Shown here: positions 43,159-63,965 of the stretch, one piece after another
How the letters are laid out: each line of letters starts with the position of its first letter
Position numbering within the stretch: the stretch's first letter is position 1
Origin: Progne subis subis
Lineage: Eukaryota > Chordata > Aves > Passeriformes > Hirundinidae
NCBI GenBank assembly: GCA_022316685.1
Contig: JAKJHU010000187.1
Location: forward strand, 124,001 to 188,000
Length of the DNA stretch: 64,000 bases
Direction of reading: 5' to 3'
The notes under the pieces: model-generated
Databases searched by the model: none
The model's input: only the letters and a program-made list of their open reading frames with translations
Told to the model about the DNA's origin: nothing
Translations under genes and position numbers: made by a program

Positions 43159-45243
43159 CTAGTCCTTCCAATCCTTCTTGATGGTCAGGTTCCACTCCCA
43201 GGACAGGTGGTCAGTCTTATCATCATCTGTGAACTTGGATTTGACGTTGTAGCTGCCCCGGGCCAGCATGCCCTTTGGGGCCTCTTCCATGGGGGTCAGA
43301 AACTCGTACTCCTCTGCTCGGGGGCCATAGCTCCCAACCATGTATTCAGTCTTGTCAACTAAAAGGACAGAAAGAGGTGTATGGAGGCTGTTCAGGAGCC
43401 TCCCCTGCATCTGGGGCAAGGCTAAAGCAAATGAAAGGTCTGTTACTGTTACAACAATCCATAGAGCAGCTCTTAACAAGAGGAATCTCACCCAGTGCAG
43501 AGGTCCCTTCCCCCCAGGAATGGGCTCCTCCTGTGGGGAGTGACCTCAAAGCACTGGCAATGCTGTCAGCTGTGACCTGCTTGATCTGCCTCCTGCCCAG
43601 CTCAGAGGGAAAATGTGCTCGGGATATCGGGATCACATGCTGTGCAGCCAGGACCATAGGCTGCCTCACCATCACAGGCCCAGGAGCTCTGCAGAGCTCC
43701 ATGGGCCCAGTGGCACTGAGGACTGTTCCCTCCCTTGGGGAGCTGCTGGGCAGCCCCTGTCACAGCAGTAAGATGGGCAAGAAGTACACAGAGCAGCACC
43801 AAGTCACAGAGAAGCACTTACTTTTCACACCTTTCCGGAACGTGTGCTGGATGTACTTCAATCCTGACACAATCTCCCTGTTTACCTGCAGAGAGAGGAG
43901 CAGGGACTGAGCAGGACGTCTCCATTCACGCTGCCCGCCCCACCTGCAGGAAGAGCCCATTCCTTCAGCACAACCCCACTTCCAGGGCACAGGCTCCCCA
44001 AGCCAGGACCGCAGCAGTCAGGTGTTCCATTCATTCCATTTCCAGAGCAGAAGCCTTACCCTAAAGGAGATTTTTATCCGGTATTCCACACCCTCCTTCA
44101 GCACAAATGCTTGCTTCTTGTAGCTTTCCAGATCACCTGCAGAGACGGGAGAGGGCTGCTCAGAGCTCCTTTGTGCTGTGCTCTGGGGTGAATTTGTGTG
44201 GCATGAGGCAACTGGGGCAGGAGCTGCAGGAGCAGGGAATGGCTCTAGCTACAGGGCCCTCTATGCTGTCGGAGCCAGGCAAGCAATGCCCTGCAACAGG
44301 ACACTGCAGCGCAACCATGCAATTAATTCCAAACTGTTTCTTTGCAGATGTTTGTCCCAAGGCTGTCGCCATATTGAAGCTGCCATGAATGTCACCGTGC
44401 AGGTGGAACAATCTGCCTCCCCCATCTGGCCCCTCACACCTCTACAAACACCCAGGTGTCACAGAACTACTGCTGGGATTCAGGTACAGAACCCACTGGG
44501 GCCCAAGCACTGTGTTCTGCCTCCAGCACTTCTGACACAGGAAGGCTCACCCACCTTGCCAGCAGTGCTCCTGCCAGCTCTGCCCAGGAGCAGGGCTGGA
44601 ATTCCCGCCCAGCTCACCTGTCAGGTCCAGCTCCAGGGGGCCCGGAGCAGTAGCGCAGACCAAGGTCAGTTTGGTCACCACAACATTTGGAGCGTTGGGA
44701 TCTAGAGACGAGAGAAAAAGCTGTTAAACACTCATCCCTGACACTGGCCAAGAGAGTTCCTTGTCCTTTCAGTGAACTTCTTGAAAGAGCATGAAAATCA
44801 GCAAAAAACAGCCTCTGACTCTGTAAGGGTCAGGGCTCCCATTGCACTGGGCCCAGCCCACAGTCCTCCACAAAGGCAGAGTGCCCCCCCTACCCTTCAG
44901 TCCCTACACTGCAGACCAGTGATGGGCATGGGGGAGCACAGACACAGCTTTGTGCTCTGGGCTGTGCTCCTGCCCAAACACAGAGCTGGGAGAGCAGCTC
45001 CCTGGTGGGAGCAGAGGCCAGGCCAGAAGGGACCAACACATCCCAGGGCTCACCTGCACTCACGGTGACGGCGCCCAGCAGTGCCTCCTTGTACTTGCGC
45101 AGGCTCTCATCATCCTTGTCCAGCTCCTGGATCTCCTGAATGCTCTTCTGGGCAGGTGGCTTATAGTTGACAGAGTGTTCGTCCTCCTCGTTCTCAGCCG
45201 CAATCTGGGCCAGCTGCTCTGCCGTTGGCTCCTGCTCCGCCAT
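43159..45243 (-). CDS. ARHGDIA: ARHGDIA, Rho GDP-dissociation inhibitor alpha
   Basis: Cytosolic regulator that extracts prenylated Rho, Rac and Cdc42 from membranes and keeps them GDP-bound. Five coding exons on the minus strand join in phase: 45054-45243, 44618-44701, 44060-44136, 43822-43885 and 43159-43358. They give 204 aa, exactly the human length. The flexible regulatory arm is [20 protein letters not shown] and [20 protein letters not shown]. The immunoglobulin-like prenyl-binding fold follows, with [56 protein letters not shown] and [17 protein letters not shown]. The start ATG at 45243 lies 20 bases inside its exon (acceptor at 45264-45265). The 5' UTR exon and promoter must lie further upstream, most likely in the CpG island near 49 kb, giving a first intron of about 4 kb. 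NYKPPAQKS and the exact length favour the alpha rather than the beta paralogue. Confidence 0.97.
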
Positions 45244-45263
45244 CCTCGCACACGTGACCCAGT

Positions 45264-48200
45264 CTGAAGTAGAGAGGAGAGGTGTGACTGCCCCAACCAA
45301 CCACACCAGCAGCAGGGTTCTCCAGAATTGCTCTGCTGTGACTCTGCAGGCTCCCACTCTCACTGGGGCCCTTCACGCTGCTCCCTGGGAGACACAATCC
45401 TGCCAAGGGCCCCCAGCCCCTGCAGAACCCTCCAGAGGCCAGGTCTCATCTTCAGCCCACAGAGGCCCAGGCAAGAGGGAGAAAAAATTCAACCTCAGTG
45501 CTTTGCTTGTAATATAAATACCCCCAAACATAGGAAAGAAATTCTCCTCCACAAGTTCCACCAGGTGGGGCTTTCAATTGGAATAAACCTGAGCCCAGAA
45601 TAAATCCAGTTCTGCTCTCCACAACAGGATTCCAGCTAAGAATAGGCCTCTGTCTCACACTGGCATGAATGCTGGGAGCCTCTGCTGGGACCTGGTGCTC
45701 ACGTTTTGTAACTCAGTCAGGTCTGTGCTCTGTTCCAGGTGCCTTGGCAGAGTGGCATCAGACACCTGGCTCAGCCCTTTGCAAAGATCTGTGACACACA
45801 CAACCAGGGAAACAGGCAATGAAGTAAACAAGATGTGGAGCCTGGCTCAGCTGCCCAGGACTCTGCCCAGGAAATGCCCAGCTGCACCAAGGGCTGGACA
45901 AAGGTGATGCCAACGCGCCACTAAAATCCTCAGTAAAACCAATGACACATTCAGGAGTTCTTCTGCTCCACAGGGCACATTGTCTGAATGGTTATCCTAT
46001 GGCAAATATCAACTTGGACTCTCTAAAGACTCAGACCACTCTGGCACAGCTTTAGAAAGGCACTGGGGGATGATGGGGCACCATGGGGCTATACCAGGGC
46101 TCTAGCCTTGTGTGGCACACGCATCTGTGCCAGAAGCTTTTCCTGCAGTACCTGCACAGCACAGCCAACAGCTGGCCCTTCCACATGGCATCCTCCAGCA
46201 TCCTCACACTGAGTGACGTGGAAATCTGTCTTCGAAATCTGTCATTTAGTCTCATGTTACAGATGAACAACTGATGAGATTTCATGCCAGTGTCTCCATA
46301 TCAAACCCAGTCCTCTGCTTCTCCCAAACAGCTGCCAGGCTTGAGGACTCCCAGAAGCGCTGAGCAAACGCTCACTCACACACCCTGCACTGCTCCATCT
46401 CCTCCCTGCATCCTGTCCGACCCCCTCCTCATGTCCTTTGGCTTGCCTCTGGGCTAGATTATACCTCCCATGGTCTGCAGTTTGTTGTAACTCTCACGCC
46501 TTTCTCTGAGGATCTCTGCAGCTTCCAGGAGTGGAAATAACAGAATTTCAGCTTTACAGAACCAAGGTCCCAAACTGGTGGTGACTCCCAAATTCTGTGA
46601 CTGAGCCTTCTGTGAGAGCACACTAAACACACCTTCCAGAGGATCCACTAGCATCCACACACCTATCTCTAACAGTGCTGGGTATACTTCTGTGCATGAG
46701 CATCCACAGGCACCCTCCACCTTCCAATTTTCAGGCGAAGCAGAGAGAAAATCTCCCACAGACAACCAGATCAGTGATGGCAGGAGCCATAAAGCAGCCT
46801 CTGCTCCAGCACCTGAAGCTCCTGGAGCCAGTGCTCTGTGAACAACAGTACCAGTCCTAGCACAGCTCCCACAGCTGGGAGACAGCTGCACTGACTGGGA
46901 ACAGCTTTGGCGTTCACAGCCCTGACTGCCAGCAGCTGCTCACCTCCAAGCTCCAGAATCCTCTCCTGGGCAGTTTGGAAATGCCCTAGTTCGGTGTCAG
47001 CATAGAGCTGCCACTCCTCAACAAATGAACCCCCAACATAACACACGTGGTGACAGTTTTCTCCCACGCATCACTAGCCCCATCTCCAACAGACCCATGA
47101 GGAACCCCTCCCACAAACTGGTATTTAGCAACAACCATGACATACAGGGCACAGAAGAAAGCCCAAACCAACCCAAACCCCAAATCCCTAGCTCTTTGGC
47201 CACATTCCTGTGTTCCAGCCTGATTTCTGTGATCCAGAGCTAAAGAGTCATGCATAGCACCAGAAAGATTAATCATGACCCACTCCAACCCTCTCGGGAT
47301 TTCTAAGGTGACAAGAGCCCACCAGGACAGAAAACACCGCTGGGGACCAGAACCAGCATGATTCCATCAGCACTGCAGGCCAGGCTGGGCTTGGCTCTGG
47401 AGAAACAGCCCTCACCCTTCCTATCAGCTTACCCGCAGATCCTGGGGATCCCACTGCTCTGTGGAACAGCACAGCCCCCCAAGAACTGCCACGGCCACAG
47501 GATGAGACCCCAGCCTGTGCTGGAAGCAGAGTACAGAAGCAGACCCTGCAGGCTCCCTGCAGATCCTCAGGATCACAGCAGCCTGCCTTCACACACAGTA
47601 GAAGGCAGCAGGAGGTTGAATCCCCACCTGGGAATTTGCACTCTGCCTTCACTGCTCCCTCAAACCAGCAGTTTCTTCCAGATTCTCAGCATGTTTTGCG
47701 CAGGACAGAACAGCTGCAGCAGCTAACACCAGAGCCCCACTTCCTGCCAGGCAGAAACACTAGCGAGAATGTCCCTGCTCGTGTCCAAGCAGACAGTAGG
47801 AACCATTGACTCCATACCCTGGAATCTCGATCCCATGGCACCAGCGAGCCCAGCATTAGTCAGAGTATCTTCAGATGAGCTAATCGGCTTCCAACATCCA
47901 CCAGGCCTCAGCGCAGCCGTGGATGCAGCAGTGCCAGTTCCAGCAGTCCCCACCCTTCCTCCTTCCCGCGCGCAGGGAAAGCCACCCGGAGAACTCGGCC
48001 GGAATGTGACCCAGCAATAAGTGTTTCTACAGGGCCCTGTCCCAGGCTGCTCTGCCAGGAAGGGGAGCTGGAACAGCCCCACCTGGCCTGGCTGCCCCAC
48101 ACGGACAGCTCAGATGGTTCCCAGGGCAGCACAGGGGAGTGGGGGGACACCAGCAGCACAGAAGGGACAGGGGCCTAGCTGACACTGCCTGAGGCCGGGC

Positions 48201-48895
48201 ACTGCCAGGGCACATCCAGGCACCGCTGCTGCACCAATCGCTTTTTAAAAGCATCCGAGGGAATTCTCATCCCACCTGAACCCCTCGGCCGTCTCACAGC
48301 CCCAGGCAGGAAGGACTCAGGGAACGGGAGGACACACTGCTGCTGAGTGGGGACTCAGCAGCCTGAGGACGGAGGATTTTTTTTCTTTTTGCTCTGACAT
48401 ATCCCTGACCTGTCGTTCACCTACATGGGTAAACTGTGCAGAGCCAGACTGAGGGCTCACAAACGACTCTAGAAGCATAAAGGCCACTGGAAGTGCTACA
48501 CCAGGGATGCAAACCAGCACCGTGGGTACCTGGAGCTGGAACTGTGACCCATCCGTGTGTGTCAGCAGCCAAACCCAGAGCAGTGAAACTGTCCCCACTC
48601 CACAGCCACGGAGTAAGATCCTCCACACTGGCAAAATGCTCGGACAACCGGAGCAACAGAGTGGAACCGAAACCCTCGAGGGAACAAGCGCGGCCGGGGG
48701 CTTTTCTCACCACAAACACACGACGGTCACGGCTCTCAGACCGGCTCTCGGGAAAACGCCGCTGCTCCCGGTGGTCAATTGGCGGGGTAGCACAAGAATC
48801 GCGGCTCCCGTGCAAACCCAGGGCTCGAAGCGCACCCGGCCGGCGGCGCCCGGGGTGGGAGGGCCCTGCCTTGACACGGAGCAGCCCGACTCTGG
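45264..48895 (-). other. Inferred ARHGDIA intron 1
   Basis: Stretch between the exon carrying the ATG and the upstream CpG island. Apart from the exon-like segment at 46465-46515, no exon, RNA gene or mobile element was recognised. Confidence 0.5.
46465..46515 (-). other. Possible alternative 5' exon of ARHGDIA
   Basis: On the minus strand a CTGCAG acceptor is followed by 51 bases reading ILRERRESYNKLQTMG and then a donor (GGGAG|gtataa). It includes an ATG in good context (ACCATGG, 46471-46469). If spliced to the normal second exon at 45263 it would be in frame and give MGDWVTCAR ahead of the usual MAEQEP start. It could also be chance; no other evidence supports it. Confidence 0.2.
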
Positions 48896-49470
48896 TACAG
48901 CGTCTCCCAGTTCCTCATTCCGTACCGAGCGGCCATTTATGGACAGCCCGTATGCGCCAGCGGCGCCGCCGACCCCAGGACGTGTCGGGCCTGGCGATCC
49001 CTCCGCGGCCCCTCAGACCGAGCACAGGGCAAAGCCCGCCGGGAACCGCCCCAGCCCCTCAGGGGAGCTCGGGCCGCCCGCGCTCCGCCCTCCGCCCTCG
49101 CCCCACGCGCTGCGCTCCGGGACGGCCCCACCGGGGGCGGCGGCTCCCCGGGCCTTCGGAAGGTCGCGCAAGGGCACCCGGGGCCCCGCGCCCGCCTCTC
49201 GGCCGCGCCCGGCCCTTCCCGCGGCCCAGAGCCGGCGCGACGCTCCCGGCCCGGCCCTTCCCGCCGCACCTCGCCCCCCACCCACCCGGTCCCGCCGGTC
49301 CCGCCCGGTCCCGCCGTACCGGTCTCGCTCGCTCCGCGCTGCGCTGCCAACGCCGCGGATCCGCCCAGGCCCCGCGCGCCCCCGCACTTCCGGGACACGC
49401 CCGGCACTTCCCGTTACTCGCCGCCGCGCCGCCGCCGCGCTTCCGGCCGCGGACCGCGCGCTGATTGGCC
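48896..49470 (-). promoter_or_regulatory. ARHGDIA promoter CpG island and likely non-coding exon 1
   Basis: CpG island upstream of ARHGDIA. On the minus strand a candidate donor (GAGACCG|gtacgg) ends a possible non-coding exon at about 49320. ETS-type CTTCCGG words lie at about 49387-49446 and an inverted CCAAT box (ATTGG) at 49464-49468. No TATA box was seen. Exon limits are inferred. Confidence 0.5.
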
Positions 49471-49745
49471 CGGGGGGGCGCGCACGGGCGGGGCGGGACG
49501 GACCGGATGGGCGGGACCGAGGCGGAGCGGGGCGGGACCGGCAGGGCGGGGCAGACAGGGATCGGGACCGGGAGAGCGCTCCGGGACCTTGAACGAGACC
49601 AGCGGGGCAGAACAGGAGCGGGACCGGCGGGGCGGGACACGTACGCGGCAGAGCGGCACAGAACATCACGGTACGTGCGGGAGCGGGACGGTGCTCGGGG
49701 CCCAGCGCGGCAAGGCATCAGCCACAGCTCTAGACATGGTTCTAT

Positions 49746-49751
49746 TTTATT
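49746..49751 (-). terminator. ALYREF polyadenylation signal
   Basis: TTTATT on the + strand (AATAAA on the minus strand), 240 bases after the ALYREF stop and about 280 bases upstream of the ARHGDIA promoter elements. Confidence 0.75.
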
Positions 49752-49990
49752 ACGGCAAAGGTGAAAAAGCCACCTTGGCCCAACAGGCAACCAGAAAAAT
49801 TTATCCCAAAAATAACTCGGTACAAAACAGGTCTGCTGAGAATTAAAAAAAACCTTTACAGGAGTTAAAACCTATCCCAGAACGTAAAAGTAAAACAAAT
49901 CCCATCCTCGGTAGAAGTAGCCACAGCCGCAGCCCCTGTCGGGAGCATGGAGCAAGACTGGAGTCCTTCCCTGCGCCCACTGCTGCCGCT

Positions 49991-53857
<3,867 letters not shown>

Positions 53858-54040
53858 GATGGCGGCACCGCTCCCACCCGCACTTCCGGCCGCGCTGCGC
53901 CCGCGCCGGAAGCGGAAGAGGCGGGGCTGAGGCGCGGCGGCGCGCGAAGCTCTGCGGGGCGGGCAGCGCTTCCGGCGGGACTGCACCGGGAACGGGACCG
54001 GGACCGGGACCGGGACCGGGATCGGAATCGGGACCGGGAC
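53858..54040. promoter_or_regulatory. Bidirectional ALYREF/ANAPC11 promoter
   Basis: 183 bases separate the two divergent start codons. The sequence is very GC-rich and holds ETS-type sites on both strands (ACTTCCGG at 53882-53889, GCCGGAAGC near 53908) and GGCGGGG boxes. No TATA box is seen. A CCGGGA microrepeat fills the last 50 bases before the ANAPC11 ATG. Shared promoters of this type, with ETS sites, are common for housekeeping gene pairs. Confidence 0.75.
53990..54040 (+). repeat. CCGGGA hexamer microrepeat before ANAPC11
   Basis: Near-perfect hexanucleotide repeat (ACCGGG/AACGGG/ATCGGA units) running directly into the ANAPC11 start codon. If read in the ANAPC11 frame it spells Arg-Asp dipeptides without a stop, but no upstream in-frame ATG is present in the promoter. 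Confidence 0.85.
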
Positions 54041-54366
54041 ATGCGGGTGCGCGTGCGGAGCTGGCACGGAGTCGCGTCCTGGTTGTGGGTGGCGAACGAC
54101 GAGAACTGCGGCATCTGCCGGATGGCCTTCAACGGCTGCTGCCCCGACTGTGAGTGCGGGACCGGCACCGACACCGGGCACTGCGCACTGGGCGGGGCTA
54201 ACGGTGTGTCCGTGCCGCAGGTAAGGTTCCCGGCGACGACTGCCCGTTGGTGTGGGGGCAGTGTTCGCACTGCTTCCACATGCACTGCATCCTCAAGTGG
54301 CTGAACTCGCAGCAGGTGCAGCAGCACTGTCCCATGTGCCGCCAGGAGTGGAAGTTCCGGGAGTGA
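54041..54366 (+). CDS. ANAPC11: ANAPC11, RING-H2 subunit of the anaphase-promoting complex
   Basis: Catalytic RING subunit of APC/C that, with ANAPC2, recruits the E2 enzyme to ubiquitinate cyclins and securin. Two coding exons, 54041-54149 and 54221-54366, join in phase and encode 84 aa, exactly the human length. The intron is only 71 bases. The RING-H2 is nearly identical to mammals: [60 protein letters not shown], then [12 protein letters not shown]. The first residues differ slightly ([12 protein letters not shown] against MKVKIKCWNGVA in human), including Ser for Cys at position 7. It diverges from ALYREF across a 183-base promoter and ends 44 bases before its polyadenylation signal. Confidence 0.97.
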
Positions 54367-54409
54367 GGGCGGCACCGGGCACGGGCCACGGCCCACCCCC
54401 GGCCCGCTC

Positions 54410-54415
54410 AATAAA
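54410..54415 (+). terminator. ANAPC11 polyadenylation signal
   Basis: AATAAA at 54410-54415, only 43 bases after the ANAPC11 stop, followed by a GT-rich stretch (GTGTCCTTGTCTGTGTCC). The whole transcription unit is therefore close to 400 bases long. Confidence 0.88.
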
Positions 54416-54650
54416 TGTGCGGACGCCAGTCGCGTGTCCTTGTCTGTGTCCGGTGTTCCGCGCTCGGGGTCGGTGCACGGAGCAGGGGGGCGGGAAGCGA
54501 CTCCTCCGGGCGCGCCGCTGCGGCGGGGTCGGGGCGGGACGGGACTCCCGCCCGCCTGTAAAGGCGGTGGCCCCGGGTGCTGCACCCGCGCCGGCACCGT
54601 GCACGCTGCTCGTCCCGTCCCGCCCCGCCCCGCCCCGCCCCGCCGAGCCC

Positions 54651-55069
54651 CGGTACCTGCAGACGGCCCGGCCCCGCCACTGCTCGGTGGGTAGAACCTC
54701 GGGGCTACTCCGTCCTGTGCCGCTCGCCGCGCATCAGCCGCTCCGACACTGACGGCTCTGCCGAACCCGATCTCACCGTGCTGTTGCCCAGCTCGGCCCG
54801 GCCGCCCTCGGGGCTCTGCGCCGCAGTGAGTACCGGGCCCGCCCCAGGGGCTTGGGCTACTCCCTGCGGGAGGCTGGGCACGGTTCGTGCTCCCATCGCA
54901 GGCTCCGGAGCCCCCTCAGCCCCATGGTGCTCTGCAGTTAGCAGCTGGAGCGGGGTCCCTGCCCCAGCAGGCATCTGGCAAGCTGGGGCTCCCCATCTCT
55001 GCTAGCCAGCACTGCCCTGGCGCAGACCCCACACCCTGTGACAGTGTCTCCCTCAGGTGTGGTGTGTGA
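54651..55069 (+). pseudogene. NPB: Candidate neuropeptide B (NPB) locus, disrupted frame
   Basis: At the place and strand where NPB lies in other vertebrates (between ANAPC11 and PCYT2). One frame from 54651 reads RYLQTARPRHCSVGRTSGLL, resembling the start of the NPB peptide (W-Y-K-P..., then SVGRA.GLL). The expected Trp is Arg, and the frame then runs to a TGA at 54750. From about 54715 the +1 frame reads LCRSPRISRSDTDG, resembling the following RRSPYARRS part. That frame stays open to a GT donor (GCCGCA|gtgagt, 54825). An acceptor at 54901 joins in phase 0 to an exon (54902-55069) that reads APEPPQPHGALQLAAGAG and ends CDSVSLRCGV, TGA. A one-base frame slip in exon 1 would join the two parts. 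I found no start Met or convincing signal peptide. It may be a decayed gene, a sequencing or assembly error in GC-rich DNA, or coincidence. Confidence 0.4.
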
Positions 55070-55203
55070 CAGATGAGGCCGTGGAGCTGCCAGGAACTGG
55101 CAGGAGCCCGTGGCGCTCTCCGGTGTAAGGCAGACGTGACCATGTCCTTGGACCCCATGCCATGTGCAGATGCCTGAGCCAGTGCTGGTGGCTCTGAGGT
55201 GAC

Positions 55204-55209
55204 AATAAA
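55204..55209 (+). terminator. Polyadenylation signal after the NPB candidate
   Basis: AATAAA at 55204-55209 in good context, 135 bases after the candidate stop at 55069, with GT/T-rich sequence after it (GGCTGTCTTGTCTGTCCTTGG). This supports a real + strand transcript ending here. Confidence 0.6.
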
Positions 55210-55229
55210 CATGCTTGGGATGGCTGTCT

Positions 55230-56485
55230 TGTCTGTCCTTGGATAGGGAGGGGGGATGAGGGAGCCCACCCAGGTGTGGGGAGCTCTGGGCTGCTGACTT
55301 GTCCTGTGGTGCTGAGGCCGCTCAGATACCCAGCAAAACAAAATTCCTTAGGCTTGAGGATGGCTCAACAGCCATGGCAGCTGCAGGGACAGCAGGGGCC
55401 AAGGGGCTGTGCTGGATAGCAAGTGACTCAGGCACAGGGTTCCTGTCCCTGTCTCCCCACAAAGAGGCCCTGCTTCTCCTTGTGCTACAGGAGATCTGGC
55501 ACAGCCTCTGCCTGGTCCTGGGGCAGCTCTGGCAGCAGGATACTGACTTGGTGATGACAGTGGAGTGGCAGCAGCCCCCTAACACCAGCTGATCCCTGGC
55601 AGGGGCACCCCTGGACAACGGGTTACCTAGGGTTGCCACCTCCTCCACAGGGGTGAGTCCAGGAACACAGCACCCAGTCTGGTTGCAGTCCCCATCCCAG
55701 TGGGAGTGCCCTGGGCCCTGCCTGGCACCAGTGGCTACTGCACTCATTAGGGAAGAAGCCAAGGAGTCACCCCTGTTCCAGCAGCACCCCTGGCTGCAGC
55801 TCTGACACACCATGGACCTGACCTGCTGTGCCATCCTTGGCACAGCCCACCCAGGTGGAGCTGCTGCCTGTGCCTGCCCAGGAACCTCAGTGGCACTGAG
55901 GCCACCAACTGCTGCAGGTGACAGAACTGCCCCCCCATTTGAACTCTATGCTCAGTTGTGCCCTGGGACTCGCGTGCTGTCAGTAAGCAGCTCACCAGAA
56001 GGGCCCAGAGGCACTGGGAGAAAGGAAGATCATATACCAAAGTTTTCAGAATAAACACAGCAGCAGCTGTCAAGGCCCTAAAGCACAGCACTTCCACTTA
56101 GCCATGGCTGAACCAGTAGAGCTGACATCTCCACCTGCCCAGCAAGAGCAGCAATAAAATGCTTCTGTGATTTTTTAGTAAGTGATACCTGTCCGTGTCC
56201 TGGACGCAACGCAGCAGTGCACGGCAGGTGCATCACCAAGGCTGAGCTCTTTGTCCTCAAGGACAAACTCCCCTGCCATGCCCATGGGAGGGGGCCACAC
56301 GCTGCAGAGGGGAGTTTGTGCATGCAGCTCACAGAGCCCAGGCAGGGGCCGGCAGGACTGAGTCATGGCTGCTCCAGGGCCGAGGAGCCGGTGTGCTGGG
56401 AGGCAGGGGGAGTGTGGCACTGGGGTTGTAGCACGTGTTCCCTATACCCCCTTTTGCTACCTGGCCTTGAGCCCCAAAAAGACCA
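55230..56485. other. Intergenic stretch between NPB position and PCYT2
   Basis: No coding exon recognised on either strand. Two further + strand AATAAA words occur at 56050-56055 and 56153-56158. Confidence 0.5.
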
Positions 56486-56504
56486 ATGCACAACTCTTCA
56501 ACAT

Positions 56505-56510
56505 TTTATT
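56505..56510 (-). terminator. PCYT2 polyadenylation signal
   Basis: TTTATT on the + strand (AATAAA on the minus strand), about 1.08 kb after the PCYT2 stop. The 3' UTR is inferred as about 56490-57587. Confidence 0.65.
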
Positions 56511-57322
56511 AATGATCAGCAACAGAAATTTACAAGAAAGAGGACACCAGACACCAGCCTGGCACAGTGCAGTGAGCTGCTCAGGATACCCACCACGGTA
56601 TCCTGGAATGTAAGAGGCAAAAGGGGCTCACAGCTCAGGACTCAATTCTCCCAGCCCTGCACCTCCCCTTAGAAGCAGGCATGCTGCATGTCAGCCATCA
56701 GAAAACCCTAAAACTGGCCAGGTCCTGCCCTCAGGTAAGTCATTGGGCACAAGGTGGGCTCTGGCAGCAGCAGCAAGTGGGGCTCTGAGCACAATCCACA
56801 CAAGGCATCGGGTCCTGCTGCCTCACAAATCGAAGAACCTTTGGGAAAAGGCCCCAGAATCCCTATGCCTCGTGGAGGAATGCCTTGACCCAGCATCCTG
56901 GCACCACCTGCCTCTTCAGCAGCTGCCACCTTGCAGCCTGTCGCTGGGGTAGCAACGGATTTACCCAGCTCAACCCAGAGCTCTGGGTCTGTGCAGGGGC
57001 AGGAGCTGGGAAGAGGCAGCACAGTGAATCCCAGAGCCCAGCACTGTCTCTGGCAGCCAGCCCCTTGTTCCTAAGCAAAAGCTGCAGGAGGAACCACATG
57101 AGCCCTGTCTTGTCCCCAGGGCTGCTCTCACTGTGTCCAGCCACCTGCACCTCTGCCCAAGGGGCTGCTCTGGAATGCAGACCCCGGTCAGGACAGCTGA
57201 CCTGGTAGTTAGGCAGGGCAAGGGGGCATGGGCAGCTCCTCCACTTCCCTCCAACTAAGAGCCAGAAACGGCAGAAGGTAAAAGCACATCAATATGTTAA
57301 AACATTAGTTATAATTAAAACC

Positions 57323-57343
57323 TTTTTTTTTTTTTTTTTTTTT
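57323..57343 (+). repeat. Homopolymer T tract (21 T)
   Basis: Run of 21 T in the inferred PCYT2 3' UTR, read as oligo-A in the transcript. It is followed in the transcript by TTTTAATTATAACTAATG. No retroposon body is recognisable next to it. Confidence 0.9.
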
Positions 57344-57587
57344 GTCAAATCTCCTCCTGGGTAAAGGGACGGGGACTGATTAACGGAGATAAAACTAGGC
57401 AGCGGAATCCCAACTCGTTATGTCTGCATAATTAGTGCAGGAGGAGCTAGGACAGCAGAGGGTAGGACAGCACGTCCTGCGTGCCAGCAGTGCTGCCCCC
57501 CTTCAGGGGTCCTTTCCTAAAGAGCAGTTGCTCTACCACAGGCTGAAGTTACAGCACTCTGTGGCTCACACATCCACACTCTGCAGC

Positions 57588-63965
<6,378 letters not shown>

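Noticed and set aside
48493..49592. Long + strand frames (up to 361 codons) over the ARHGDIA promoter
   Set aside because: CpG-island artefact: Arg/Pro/Ala-rich, no domain, several overlapping frames open at once on both strands.
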